Assembly (NCBI GenBank): GCA_037446725.1
Contig: JBBIIC010000004.1
Span: 124,001-188,000 of the forward strand
Source of the DNA: JBBIIC01 sp037446725
Lineage (GTDB): Bacteria > Actinomycetota > Coriobacteriia > Anaerosomatales > SLCP01
Reading direction: 5' to 3'
DNA length: 64,000 bases
Shown here: positions 51,501 through 60,572 of the stretch, piece after piece
How the letters are laid out: every line of letters begins with the position of its first letter
Position numbering within the stretch: position 1 is the first letter of the stretch
Translations under genes and position numbers: made by a program
Notes under the pieces: model-generated
The model's database searches: none
The model's input: only the letters and a program-made list of their open reading frames with translations
Told to the model about the DNA's origin: nothing

Positions 51501-54005
51501 TCACTCGGTACCGATCGCACCTTGCACGATCGCGACCCAGCGCTCCATGATGCGGGCGAGCGCGTCTTCGCTCGCTCCTTCCGTCCAGACCATCACCTCG
51601 GGCTCGCTGCCGTGCGGCAGTACGAGAGCCCATCCGTCGTCCTCAGCGATACGTACGCCCTCGGTGAGGTCGACTTCAGCGCCCGCCGAGGCTTCCGAGA
51701 CCGCGCGCATGACGGCGCCCTTACGGTGAGCCGGACAGAAGACCGACGTCTCGCTCTTGTGAAACACCGGCAGCCCATCGACGACATCATCCAGTCTGGC
51801 TCCCGTGCGGCCGAGCATGCTCGCGACCATCGCCACCGCGAAAACGCCGTCGTAGGCGGCGAGGAACCGCGGGAAGATGTAGCCGCCACGCGTCGACCCA
51901 GCGAAGCCGACCAGACCCTCGTGTGCGACCACTGCGAGAGAACGACGGCTCCACCCGGGGCGAAGCACGGCGTGGCCCGTCCGGGCCGCCAGCTGTTCGA
52001 CCACCTGTGACGCCGTAAGCGGGACGGCGATGGGTTTGCCCTCCGTGTCGGCACCACACCAGAGGTGCACGAGGGCGTGAAGTGCCGTGTCGCCGTCGAG
52101 GACCCTCCCCGACGGGGTCACGAACACCACTCGTTCGGCCGTCGCGTCGAATCTCACGCCGAGGTCGGCCCGGAAAAGGTCAAGTGCGCCCCGAATGTCC
52201 TCCCACCCGTCTTCAGGTCCGGCAACGGGAGCCATGCGCTCCGCGTCGATGAAAGGGTTGAGGGTCACCATGTTCACGCGCCACGAAGCAGCCACCCTCG
52301 GCAGGACGAGCGAGGCGGCACCGAACCCGAGATCCGCTACGACCTTCGGCCAGGCACCCTCGGTCGGCACGAAGTCCTTGAGGGCCTTGGACAGGCCCGT
52401 GGTGTAGTACTCGAGCGCGCGCGGCGGGTAGAGGATCTCGCCGAGGTCCGCGAGGAATGCCCGCCTGAACTCGCCCTTGAAGTAGAGCCGCTCGAGCTTC
52501 TTCTCTTCCCACGGCGCGATGAGAAGGCCGTCCTTGTCGTAGAAGGTCATCTTGAGGACCTGTGCGTCCTCGTCAGACGCTGCCACGTGTATGCCTCCGG
52601 CACACCTCGTGTCGCGCGTCGTGAACCGGGTGAGAGCTGGGGATGACACCCGCAGGTCGCGAACGTGGCAGCCCGCGGCGTTGAGACCCGCCACCATGGC
52701 GCGCTTAACCATGCGGGCCCCACGGCTCGCGTCACGGCTCACCACCACATGCGAGCCCTTGGGCAGCATGGTGCCGAAGGCCTGGGCTGCCCGCATCGCG
52801 CGCTCGGGGGTGATGTCGACTCCCACCAGACCCGAGATACCTTCGTCGCCGAAGAGGCTCTTCGAGCCGGTGGACTCCCAGATGATCGACGAGTTCACGA
52901 CCGCCGCGGCGTCGATGCGTTTGTAAGGGAACACCTGGACGTTCGCCCCGACTCGCGCCCCGTGGCCCACCATGCTCTCGTCGCCGATGACCGAGTTCAT
53001 GTCCACCGACGCGCCAGCACGGATGTCCACCCTGCGGCAGAGCACCGCGCCGCCCACGCTCGCGTGACGGCCCACGAAGGTGTCACTCCACAGCACCGAG
53101 TGGCTGATGCTGGCCTGAGTGCCGATGACGCAGTTGTCGCCCAGCACCGTGTAGTCACCGATCGTCGCGCCTTCGCGCAGGGTGACGTTCGGGCCGATGA
53201 CCACTTTGTCGCCGATAGTGACGCCCTCCTCGATGCGCGCACCCTCATCGATCCACACCCGTGCCCGGGTCTCTACGCCCGGAACGTAGACGTTGGCCTT
53301 CCCGTCGAGGATGTCCCGGTGCACCTGCATGTAGGATTCGAACGAACCGACGTCGCACCAGTAGCCATCGACGACGCACCCGAACAGCGGGTAGCTTCTC
53401 TCCATCAGCAGCGGGAAGAGCTCCGAAGAGAAGTCGAACGGCGTCCCCTCGGGAACGTGCGACAGGACCTCGGGCTCAATCACGTAGATGCCGGTGTTGA
53501 TCGTGTCGGAGAAGACCTGTCCCCACGAGGGCTTCTCCAGGAATCGTTCGATGCGACCGTCGGCGTCTGTGATGACCACGCCGAACTCCAGCGGGTCAGG
53601 CATCCTCTTGAGCGCGATGGTTAACGCCGCCCCTTTGCTGCGATGGAACTCGATCACCTTGGTGAGATCGATATCCGTGAGCGCATCGCCCGAGATCACG
53701 ATGAAGGGGTCGCCTATGAGCAGGCGTTCGGCGTTCTTGACTGAACCGGCCGTCCCGAGCGGCGTCTCCTCGAGGGCATAGGACATCTTCGTGCCCCACT
53801 CGTCGCCATCCCCGAAGTAGTCCTGGATCACCTGCGGCATGAACGCGAGTGTCGCAACCACGTCGGTGATGCCGTGATGGCGCACGAGCCCGATGATGTG
53901 CTCCATGACCGGCTGGTTGACGATCGGAACCATCGGTTTTGGCTGCAGGCTCGTCAGGGGCCGCAACCGCGAGCCTTCTCCTCCTGCCATGATCACCGCG
54001 CGCAT
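51501..54005 (-). CDS. Nucleotidyltransferase / phosphomannomutase-like fusion, 834 aa
   Basis: Three parts: a sugar-1-phosphate nucleotidyltransferase (about 1-235, MRAVIMAGGEGSRLRP), a left-handed beta-helix of hexapeptide repeats (about 245-375), and a phosphohexomutase-like region (about 385-830). In the last, the phosphoserine loop TASHNP reads AASDED near residue 472 and the metal loop DGDxDR reads DATAER near residue 620, so mutase activity is doubtful. It probably makes an NDP-sugar (GDP-mannose or similar) with the mutase half as a regulatory or structural part. ATG start at 54005. Confidence 0.85.
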   Translation of the reverse strand: MRAVIMAGGEGSRLRPLTSLQPKPMVPIVNQPVMEHIIGLVRHHGITDVVATLAFMPQVIQDYFGDGDEWGTKMSYALEETPLGTAGSVKNAERLLIGDPFIVISGDALTDIDLTKVIEFHRSKGAALTIALKRMPDPLEFGVVITDADGRIERFLEKPSWGQVFSDTINTGIYVIEPEVLSHVPEGTPFDFSSELFPLLMERSYPLFGCVVDGYWCDVGSFESYMQVHRDILDGKANVYVPGVETRARVWIDEGARIEEGVTIGDKVVIGPNVTLREGATIGDYTVLGDNCVIGTQASISHSVLWSDTFVGRHASVGGAVLCRRVDIRAGASVDMNSVIGDESMVGHGARVGANVQVFPYKRIDAAAVVNSSIIWESTGSKSLFGDEGISGLVGVDITPERAMRAAQAFGTMLPKGSHVVVSRDASRGARMVKRAMVAGLNAAGCHVRDLRVSSPALTRFTTRDTRCAGGIHVAASDEDAQVLKMTFYDKDGLLIAPWEEKKLERLYFKGEFRRAFLADLGEILYPPRALEYYTTGLSKALKDFVPTEGAWPKVVADLGFGAASLVLPRVAASWRVNMVTLNPFIDAERMAPVAGPEDGWEDIRGALDLFRADLGVRFDATAERVVFVTPSGRVLDGDTALHALVHLWCGADTEGKPIAVPLTASQVVEQLAARTGHAVLRPGWSRRSLAVVAHEGLVGFAGSTRGGYIFPRFLAAYDGVFAVAMVASMLGRTGARLDDVVDGLPVFHKSETSVFCPAHRKGAVMRAVSEASAGAEVDLTEGVRIAEDDGWALVLPHGSEPEVMVWTEGASEDALARIMERWVAIVQGAIGTE

Positions 54006-54028
54006 CGTGTACCCCCCTCGAGTCTCGG

Positions 54029-54652
54029 TCACTGAACCTGCGGGGCCTTCGCGTTCGCAACGAGCCGGCGCGCAAGCAGCGTGTAGTGGACGGCGCTTGC
54101 GAGCGAGAGCACGAGGCCCGCGAGCACGATCGGCATGCCCAGGTAGTACTCGCTTCCGCCGATCGCGATCCGCGGCCAGCCGAGGATAAGCAGCGAGAAC
54201 CCGGTGAGCAGTACGGCCGTCGTGACCTTTCCGACGTAGGTGACCGGCAACCGCTCGCCGTGCTTCTCGAGCCGGTAGGCACCCCAGAGCAGGTAGGCAT
54301 CGCGCGCGACGAGCACGGCGACGAGCCAGAGCGGAACGCGTTCGATGAGGTAGAGCCCGATGACCCCCGCCGCGAGCAGCAGCCGGTCGACGAGCGGGTC
54401 GATGACCTTGCCGATCGTGGTCACGGTCCCGGTGCGACGTGCGATCATCCCGTCGAGCCAGTCGGTCGCCGCCGCCGCCGCGAACAGCGCGAACGCCAGC
54501 GCGTCCGCGTGCTCACGGTCGGACAGTACGACTGAGAAGAAGAAGGGTATCAGCAGGAGCCTCAGCACCGTGATGACGTTGGCTACGGTCCACACGTCGT
54601 GCAGGTGGTCCTCCCGTCCGGCGTGGGCCCCGTCGCCCTGAGGTTCTACCAC
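54029..54652 (-). CDS. CDP-alcohol phosphatidyltransferase family protein
   Basis: A 207-residue membrane enzyme with the full signature D-x2-DG-x2-AR-x8-G-x3-D-x3-D (from DWLDGMIARR to IDPLVDR). Likely a phospholipid head-group synthase; which head group is not clear, as a canonical pgsA is at 5337. The GTG at 54652 behind AGGAGGGG overlaps the corA stop; the longer frame upstream is corA in another frame. Confidence 0.85.
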   Translation of the reverse strand: MVEPQGDGAHAGREDHLHDVWTVANVITVLRLLLIPFFFSVVLSDREHADALAFALFAAAAATDWLDGMIARRTGTVTTIGKVIDPLVDRLLLAAGVIGLYLIERVPLWLVAVLVARDAYLLWGAYRLEKHGERLPVTYVGKVTTAVLLTGFSLLILGWPRIAIGGSEYYLGMPIVLAGLVLSLASAVHYTLLARRLVANAKAPQVQ

Positions 54653-55593
54653 CAACCCCTCCTCCTGAAGTAGACGAGCATCGCGGCAGCGATCGCGGCC
54701 ATCATCGCCACGACTCCCGGGTAGCCGAAGCGCCACGACAGCTCGGGGAGTACGCGGAAGTTCATGCCGTATATACCCGTGATGAGTGTCAGAGGCATGA
54801 AGATCGTGGCCACGACGGTCAGCCGCTTCATGATCTCGTTCGTGCGATTGCCCACCGCCGAGAGATGGATGTCGATAAGATCGGTCGCGACGTTGCGCAA
54901 CACATCGAGCTCGTCCTCGACTCGCGCGAGGTGGTCCCCGACATCACTGTAGTAGCGATATGCATCGCTGCCAGCGAACTGGCGTTCGCGGACGAGCGAC
55001 CGGATGATGTCTCGCTCGGGCGCCACAGTCCGGTGCAACTCGAGGAGGTCTCTTCGCAGACCGTGGATCTTCCTGAGGTACTCCGGAGAGGAGCCCTCCG
55101 GGCGCAGCACTTCGTCCTCGAGGGCGTCGAGCGAGTCTCCCACCTCATCGAGCGCGCCGAACACGCCGTCCACGAGTTGATCGAGGAGCGCGTGCAGCAC
55201 CCGGTCCGGATTACTGCCGAGCAGTGCCTCTGCCTGGGCCGCTGCTTCGTCGACACCGGGTAGCGGTACGTTGTGTACCGTCACGATCCAGTCCTCACCG
55301 AGGAACGCGTCGAGTTCGACGTCGCCCCGGTGGTCGGCTCCGGACGGGACCGTCCAGATGACGAAGAGGTGGTCGTCGAAGATCTCGAGTTTGGGCCGCT
55401 GCGGCGCCTGCAGGCAGTCTTCGAGAGAGAGCGGGTGAAGGCCGAACCGACTGCCGACTCGTTCCAGTGTGTCGGCGTCCGGACTGCTCACATCGATCCA
55501 GACCGCCTTCGCGGGGAGCGAATCGAGCGCGTCGGCGCCGAGCACGCGCAGCGTGCCGGCATCGAGGAATCGAACGACCACTTCTGCGGTCAC
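54646..55593 (-). CDS. corA: CorA-family magnesium/divalent cation transporter
   Basis: Pentameric Mg2+ (Co2+) channel. The GTG at 55593 with GGAGGG upstream gives 315 residues: a large cytoplasmic domain, a long stalk helix, and two C-terminal membrane helices with the selectivity motif GMN (GIYGMNF). The final RRRGWW tail is cytoplasmic and basic. Upstream residues of the open frame are unconserved. Confidence 0.92.
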   Translation of the reverse strand: MTAEVVVRFLDAGTLRVLGADALDSLPAKAVWIDVSSPDADTLERVGSRFGLHPLSLEDCLQAPQRPKLEIFDDHLFVIWTVPSGADHRGDVELDAFLGEDWIVTVHNVPLPGVDEAAAQAEALLGSNPDRVLHALLDQLVDGVFGALDEVGDSLDALEDEVLRPEGSSPEYLRKIHGLRRDLLELHRTVAPERDIIRSLVRERQFAGSDAYRYYSDVGDHLARVEDELDVLRNVATDLIDIHLSAVGNRTNEIMKRLTVVATIFMPLTLITGIYGMNFRVLPELSWRFGYPGVVAMMAAIAAAMLVYFRRRGWW

Positions 55594-55726
55594 GGCGAAC
55601 CCTCCGCATCTGACGGCTGACGGTGCCACGGACGCTCTGCCGCGGTTGATACCCCGGCGACGCGCCGCGCTCACTCGTCCGGCCGCAGAGCCCCCTCAGT
55701 CACGGGTCGCTGCCCCCGCGTCCGCG

Positions 55727-55897
55727 TCAGATGACGTCCGACGTCACGCTGAGCGTGCGCGCCTCGGCGAAGCCGTAAGCGGTAACCCCCAGGATGACGA
55801 AAGCCATGCCGAGTGCGCCGGTGCGCATGCCGGCGAGAAGGCGCTCTGTGGTCTCTCTGAAACCCATCGAGCCGTCGTAGTGCAAGTCGCCTGCCAT
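55727..55897 (-). CDS. Small membrane protein candidate, 56 aa
   Basis: An open frame from ATG 55897 to TGA 55727 encoding MAGDLHYDGSMGFRETTERL..., with one hydrophobic helix (GALGMAFVILGVTAYGFAEA, residues ~28-47). Composition is protein-like whereas the other frames here are Arg-rich shadows, and it fills the otherwise empty 55594-56000 gap. No good Shine-Dalgarno is visible and I do not recognise a family. Confidence 0.5.
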   Translation of the reverse strand: MAGDLHYDGSMGFRETTERLLAGMRTGALGMAFVILGVTAYGFAEARTLSVTSDVI

Positions 55898-55999
55898 CGC
55901 GGCGCGCGGCCGGGTCGGCCATCACCTCACACGGCGGCCGGACACTCGACCGGCTCAAGCCCTGGCTAAGGGTCTGATGGTGCGACATGCGCACCGGAA

Positions 56000-56028
56000 A
56001 CGAAACAAGGCACCCGAAGGTGCCTTGT
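56000..56028 (-). terminator. Intrinsic terminator after tRNA-Pro
   Basis: 10-bp perfect stem 56005-56014 / 56019-56028 with a CGAA loop (TTCG on the minus strand), followed on the minus strand by TTCGTTTC. Confidence 0.8.
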
Positions 56029-56040
56029 CGTGTGTTCTGG

Positions 56041-56114
<74 letters not shown>

Positions 56115-56140
56115 TGACCGCCTCCCGGCGGCAAAGCAGC

Positions 56141-56169
56141 ATATTACGGCTCGGGCTGGCCAGGGGCAA
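56141..56169 (-). promoter_or_regulatory. tRNA-Pro promoter
   Basis: On the minus strand TTGCCC (56164-56169) and TAATAT (56141-56146) spaced by 17 bases; predicted start about 20 bases before the tRNA. Confidence 0.6.
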
Positions 56170-56200
56170 GTGGCGCCGTGGCCACCAGAGCGGCGCTCCC

Positions 56201-56551
56201 CTACTCCGGTCCGCCGGTCACACCGCCCCGGTACAGGAGCACGGTGACGTCCTCGACGGTGATGAGCCCGTCGCCGATCATCGCCGAGTAGACCTCGGCG
56301 AGCGCCGTGATCCTGTCGGGCTCGTCGACGACCTCGACGACGACCGGAAGGTCGACCGACATCCTCACTCCGTGCTTGGCGTGCTCGCGGCTGGTCGCCC
56401 CGAACCCCGCCATGCCGCGAAGCACGGTGGCGCCGGCGCACCCGGCGATGCGTGCAGACTCCAGCAACGCGGTGTAGAGCGGCTTGTCCTCATAACGATC
56501 GGCCTCGCCGATGTACGCGGAGATCTTCTTCATTCTTCCAGATAGTGCCAT
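56201..56551 (-). CDS. DUF190 family protein
   Basis: A 116-residue small protein (MKKISAYIGEADRYEDKPLYTALLE in two stretches) of the DUF190 family, a PII-like fold. Homologues often sit next to fluoride channel genes (crcB/fluC), but none is here. The ATG at 56551 has AGAGGGAAG upstream; an internal ATG at 56533 is the start many homologues would match. Begins 10 bases after the coaBC stop. Confidence 0.88.
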   Translation of the reverse strand: MALSGRMKKISAYIGEADRYEDKPLYTALLESARIAGCAGATVLRGMAGFGATSREHAKHGVRMSVDLPVVVEVVDEPDRITALAEVYSAMIGDGLITVEDVTVLLYRGGVTGGPE

Positions 56552-56561
56552 GTCTTCCCTC

Positions 56562-57785
56562 TCATCCTTGCTCTGACACGCGCTTCAGCGCGCTCGTCAG
56601 GACGACAAGTTCGTCGCACAGACGACGAGCGAGCGCCCGCTTCGTCATGATTGGCAGGTCTTCGATACCGTCAGCTGTCACCAGCGAGACACGGTTGTGC
56701 GTCGAGGCAAAGCCAAGGTCTTCGACCGTGATGTCGTTGGCCACGACTAGGTCGAGGTTCTTGCGCCGGAGCTTGTCGCGCGCCGCCTCCACCACGGCCT
56801 CGGACTCGGCAGCGAAGCCGACGAGTACCCGGCCACCCTTGTCCTTCCCCATCTCGGCGAGGATGTCGCGCGTGCGCTCGAGCTCCAGCACGTCGGGCGC
56901 GTCGGCCTTCTTGATCTTCTGCACTTGCGTTGCGACAGGCCGCAAGTCGGAGACAGCCGCGCTCGCCACGACAGCGTCCGCGTGCTCGTAGGCGTCCATC
57001 GCCGCGACATGCATCTGGGCGGCCGTCTCGACGCGCACCATCGTGACCCCGAACGGATCCGGCAGCTGCGTCGGTCCCGAGACCAGCGTTACCTCCGCGC
57101 CCCGGCGGGCGGCTTCCTCGGCGATCGCGTAGCCAGTGAGTCCCGAGGAGCGGTTGCCGATGAAGCGCACCGGATCGATCGGCTCGTAAGTGGGACCAGC
57201 CGTCACGAGCAACCGGACGTCCGCAAGATCGTGCACGCGCACGAGTTCGGCGTGCACGGCCTCGAGGATAACCGCCACATCCGCGAGGCGGCCCTCTCCG
57301 ATGTCGCCGCAGGCAAGCTCTCCGCTCCCCGGCTCGACGATCACCGCCCCGCGTGAGGCCAGAGTGGCCAGGTTGGCCCGGGTCGCCTCATCGCGCCACA
57401 TGTGCGTGTTCATCGCCGGCGCCAGCACGAGCGGTGCTTCGGTCGCGAGCGCCACCGTCGTCAGCATGTCGTCGGCCCGGCCGTGCGCGAGCTTGGCGAG
57501 CACGTTCGCGGTACACGGAGCGATGAGGAAGACGTCGGCCTCCTCGGCAAGGGAGACGTGGAAGACGCCGGATGCGGTCGGGTCGTCCCAGAGTGAGGTG
57601 ACCACCGGCTCTCCGGTGAGCGTGCGAAAGGTGAGCGGCCCGACGAAACGCGTGGCAGCCTCGGTCATGACGACCTTGACGCGTACGCCGTCGCGTACGA
57701 GGGCCCGGGCAATCTCGCACGCCTTGTATGCGGCGATGCACCCGCTCACGCCGAGCACCACGGTCTTGTCGCGCAGGTCCTCCAT
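56562..57785 (-). CDS. coaBC: Bifunctional phosphopantothenoylcysteine decarboxylase/phosphopantothenate-cysteine ligase
   Basis: Makes 4'-phosphopantetheine precursors of coenzyme A. The 407 residues comprise the flavin-dependent CoaC half (catalytic His in FHVSLAEEAD, PAMNTHMW, ACGDIGEGR) and the CTP-dependent CoaB half (VTAGPTYEPIDPVRFIGNRS, KIKKAD). Start ATG at 57785. A GATAAT (57817-57822, minus) may be its -10. Confidence 0.96.
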   Translation of the reverse strand: MEDLRDKTVVLGVSGCIAAYKACEIARALVRDGVRVKVVMTEAATRFVGPLTFRTLTGEPVVTSLWDDPTASGVFHVSLAEEADVFLIAPCTANVLAKLAHGRADDMLTTVALATEAPLVLAPAMNTHMWRDEATRANLATLASRGAVIVEPGSGELACGDIGEGRLADVAVILEAVHAELVRVHDLADVRLLVTAGPTYEPIDPVRFIGNRSSGLTGYAIAEEAARRGAEVTLVSGPTQLPDPFGVTMVRVETAAQMHVAAMDAYEHADAVVASAAVSDLRPVATQVQKIKKADAPDVLELERTRDILAEMGKDKGGRVLVGFAAESEAVVEAARDKLRRKNLDLVVANDITVEDLGFASTHNRVSLVTADGIEDLPIMTKRALARRLCDELVVLTSALKRVSEQG

Positions 57786-57933
57786 GCTCACCTCATCTCC
57801 GCATCGCGTACCGCCGATTATCGCACGCCTGGACCGAACCACCACCTGTCCGCGCCCGGGCCCGCCAAACGGGAATGAACCCTAACGAGTCCCCGGAGCC
57901 GCACTCCGGGACGACACCGAGGAGGACCCGTCT

Positions 57934-59688
57934 ATGGCTCAGCACGGAACCGACGCGCTCGAGGTGCGCGTGAAGATCGGCGGCCCTGCAGGATTCGGCA
58001 TCAAAGCTGCCGGCCAGACCCTCGCACGCCTGTTCACGCGTGCCGGGTACGAGACCTTCGACCTCACCGAGTACCCGTCCCTCATCAAGGGGGGGCACAA
58101 CAACTACCATCTGCGGATATCCTCGGAGGAGATCTTCAGCCACGTGGAGCCGGTGGACATCCTCGTTGCACTTGACCGTGACACGGCCGAGCTACACCTC
58201 GACGAGCTCACCGAGGGGGCCGCCATCATCTACGACCCGGGTGACTTCGGCATCGCCGAGGTCGAGGGCGTTCCGGACCACGTCTGCGCGGTACCCGTCC
58301 CGCTCAAGGACATCGTGGACGAGGTAGGCGGCATCCCGATCATGCGCAACGTAGCCGCACTCGGCGCCGTCCTCGGACACATGCGCTTCCCGCTTGACTA
58401 CCTCACCGGCTCAATCGAGCAGCAGTTCGCGCACAAGAAGCCCGAGATCGCCGAGCAGAACATCGCATGCGCGACCGCGGGCTACGAGCACGCCCAGAAC
58501 CACGAGTGCGCCTTCCCCTATGACATGAAGCCACTCGAACGAGATGGCGAGCGCATCCTGGTCGACGGCAACGAGGCCGTCGGGACCGCGTCGATCGCGG
58601 CAGGTATAGGCTTGTACTGCGCCTACCCGATGACGCCGGCCTCGAGCCTACTGCACTTCTTCGCCAAGCAGGCCGAGACCTACGAGTTCATGGTCAAGCA
58701 CACCGAAGACGAGATTGCCGCGATGAACATGGTGGTAGGCGGAGCATTCGGAGGCACCCGCTCGATGTGTGCGACCTCCGGCGGCGGCTTCTCGCTCATG
58801 GTCGAGGCGTTCGGGCTCGCGGGCGTGAGCGAGTCGGCGGTCGTGGTCGGCCTGTTCACACGGCCCGGCCCGGCGACCGGCATGCCCACCTGGACCGAGC
58901 AGAGCGACCTGCGCTTCGCCATACACGCCTCGCAGGGCGAGTTCCCCCGCGTCGTCCTGGCGCCGGGGGACCGCGACGACGCGTTCCACCTGACGTGGCA
59001 GGCGTTCAATCTTGCCGACGTCTTGCAGACCCCGGTGATCATTCTGGGGGACACGTACCTCTCGGACAACCGCCAGTCGGTCCCACCGTTCGACCTCTCG
59101 CGTGTCGAAATCGACCGCGGAGAGCTCATCGCTGAGGGTCAGGTCGAACAGTACGCCCGGTACCGCGTCACCGACTCCGGCGTCTCGCCGCGCGCCCTGC
59201 CCGGCGTGCGCGGTGCGGAGCAGATCGTCAACTCCTACGAGCACGACGAGCACGGCTACGGTGCGGCCGGCGAGATCGCAGAGGTACGCATCGCACAGAA
59301 CGAGAAGCGCATGCGCAAGCTCGACCTGGCGCGGACGCTCGTGCCGCCGCCTCAGTACTACGGTCCCAACGAGGCCGAGCTATCGCTTCTCGTCTTCGGC
59401 TCGACCAAGATGCCGGTGCGCGAGGCGATGAAGTGGCTCGAGCGCGATGGGATATCGGTCAACCTCATGCAGGTCGTGACCGTCTGGCCCTTCCCTGCCG
59501 AGGCGGTCTGTCGGTTCCTCGGCTCCGCGAAGCGCACCGCGATCATCGAGGGCAACCACGATGGCCAGCTCCAGAGCCTCGTGCGCGAGCACTGCCTCGC
59601 CGACGTGGACCAAACGCTTCACCGCTACGACGGCCGTCCATTCTCACCCGAGCAGGTCTGCGGGTTCGTCAGGGAGGTGCTCGGCTGA
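57934..59688 (+). CDS. 2-oxoacid:ferredoxin oxidoreductase, fused gamma-alpha subunit
   Basis: A 584-residue subunit. Residues ~1-185 are the gamma domain (VKIGGPAGFGIKAAGQTLARL) and ~200-584 the alpha/pyrimidine domains (AVGTASIAAGIGLYCAYPMTPAS, KHTEDEIAAMNMVVGGAFGG). With the beta subunit directly downstream it forms a TPP- and ferredoxin-dependent enzyme oxidising a 2-oxoacid to acyl-CoA. KorAB-like architecture suggests 2-oxoglutarate, but the substrate is not certain. RBS GAGGAGG upstream of the ATG. Confidence 0.92.
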   Translation: MAQHGTDALEVRVKIGGPAGFGIKAAGQTLARLFTRAGYETFDLTEYPSLIKGGHNNYHLRISSEEIFSHVEPVDILVALDRDTAELHLDELTEGAAIIYDPGDFGIAEVEGVPDHVCAVPVPLKDIVDEVGGIPIMRNVAALGAVLGHMRFPLDYLTGSIEQQFAHKKPEIAEQNIACATAGYEHAQNHECAFPYDMKPLERDGERILVDGNEAVGTASIAAGIGLYCAYPMTPASSLLHFFAKQAETYEFMVKHTEDEIAAMNMVVGGAFGGTRSMCATSGGGFSLMVEAFGLAGVSESAVVVGLFTRPGPATGMPTWTEQSDLRFAIHASQGEFPRVVLAPGDRDDAFHLTWQAFNLADVLQTPVIILGDTYLSDNRQSVPPFDLSRVEIDRGELIAEGQVEQYARYRVTDSGVSPRALPGVRGAEQIVNSYEHDEHGYGAAGEIAEVRIAQNEKRMRKLDLARTLVPPPQYYGPNEAELSLLVFGSTKMPVREAMKWLERDGISVNLMQVVTVWPFPAEAVCRFLGSAKRTAIIEGNHDGQLQSLVREHCLADVDQTLHRYDGRPFSPEQVCGFVREVLG

Positions 59689-60572
59689 TGCCGGAGGTCA
59701 AGGAGTACACGACGCCAAACAAGCCGACCTGGTGCCCGGGGTGCGGCAACTACGGCATGTGGGAGGCGCTCAAACGCGCGCTCTCCCAGCTCGACATGGA
59801 CTTCCACGAGTACTCGCTGGTCTGGGGCATCGGCTGTCACGGCAACGGCGCCGACTTCCTCAAGACGCAGGGATTCCACGCCCTTCACGGCCGTTCGCTC
59901 CCGGTCGCTACCGCACTCTCACTGACACGCCCGGACCTGAAGGTCATCGTTGAGATGGGTGACGGCGACGGGTACGGCCTCGGGATGGGTCACTTCGTAC
60001 ACACCGCGCGGCGCAACGTGAACCTCACGTGCATCGCCCACAACAACCAGATCTACGGGCTGACCACCGGACAGGCGTCACCGACCACCGAGCACCTCAT
60101 GCGCACCGTCTCGACGCCGGGCGGCGTGCTCGAGGAGCCGGTCAACCCCATCGGCCTGGCGCTCGCCGAGGGCGCGAGCTTCGTCGCGCGCGGGTTCGCC
60201 GGCGACATCCCGCACCTCACCGAGCTCTACAAGGCGGCGCTGCAGCACGACGGCTTCGCGCTCGTCGACGTCTTCCAGCCGTGCGTTACCTGGAACAAGC
60301 TCAACACCTTCTCGTGGTTCCGCGAGCGCGTGTACAAGCTCGAGGACGAGGGCCACGACCCCTCGGACCGCATGGCGGCCTTCGAGCTCTCGATGACCAC
60401 CTTCCACGAGATGACGTGCACCCCCGAGGAGTGCCGCGTGCCCATCGGCATCTACTACCGCGAAGATGGCAAGCCGAGCTACAACGCGGACGCGACCGGG
60501 GCGGGCAGGCCCGGGTGGGAAGCGGCGCGGGAGGTGCGCGACGTCTCCAGGCTCATGCGTTCGCTCGGCTAG
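59688..60572 (+). CDS. 2-oxoacid:ferredoxin oxidoreductase, beta subunit
   Basis: A 294-residue TPP-binding subunit with CPGCGNYG near residue 16 (iron-sulfur cysteines), GDGDGYGLGMGH and NNQIYGLTTGQ (TPP/Mg site). ATG overlaps the alpha stop (TGATG). No separate delta ferredoxin subunit is present. The TAG stop shares the four bases CTAG with the convergent gene's stop. Confidence 0.94.
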   Translation: MPEVKEYTTPNKPTWCPGCGNYGMWEALKRALSQLDMDFHEYSLVWGIGCHGNGADFLKTQGFHALHGRSLPVATALSLTRPDLKVIVEMGDGDGYGLGMGHFVHTARRNVNLTCIAHNNQIYGLTTGQASPTTEHLMRTVSTPGGVLEEPVNPIGLALAEGASFVARGFAGDIPHLTELYKAALQHDGFALVDVFQPCVTWNKLNTFSWFRERVYKLEDEGHDPSDRMAAFELSMTTFHEMTCTPEECRVPIGIYYREDGKPSYNADATGAGRPGWEAAREVRDVSRLMRSLG

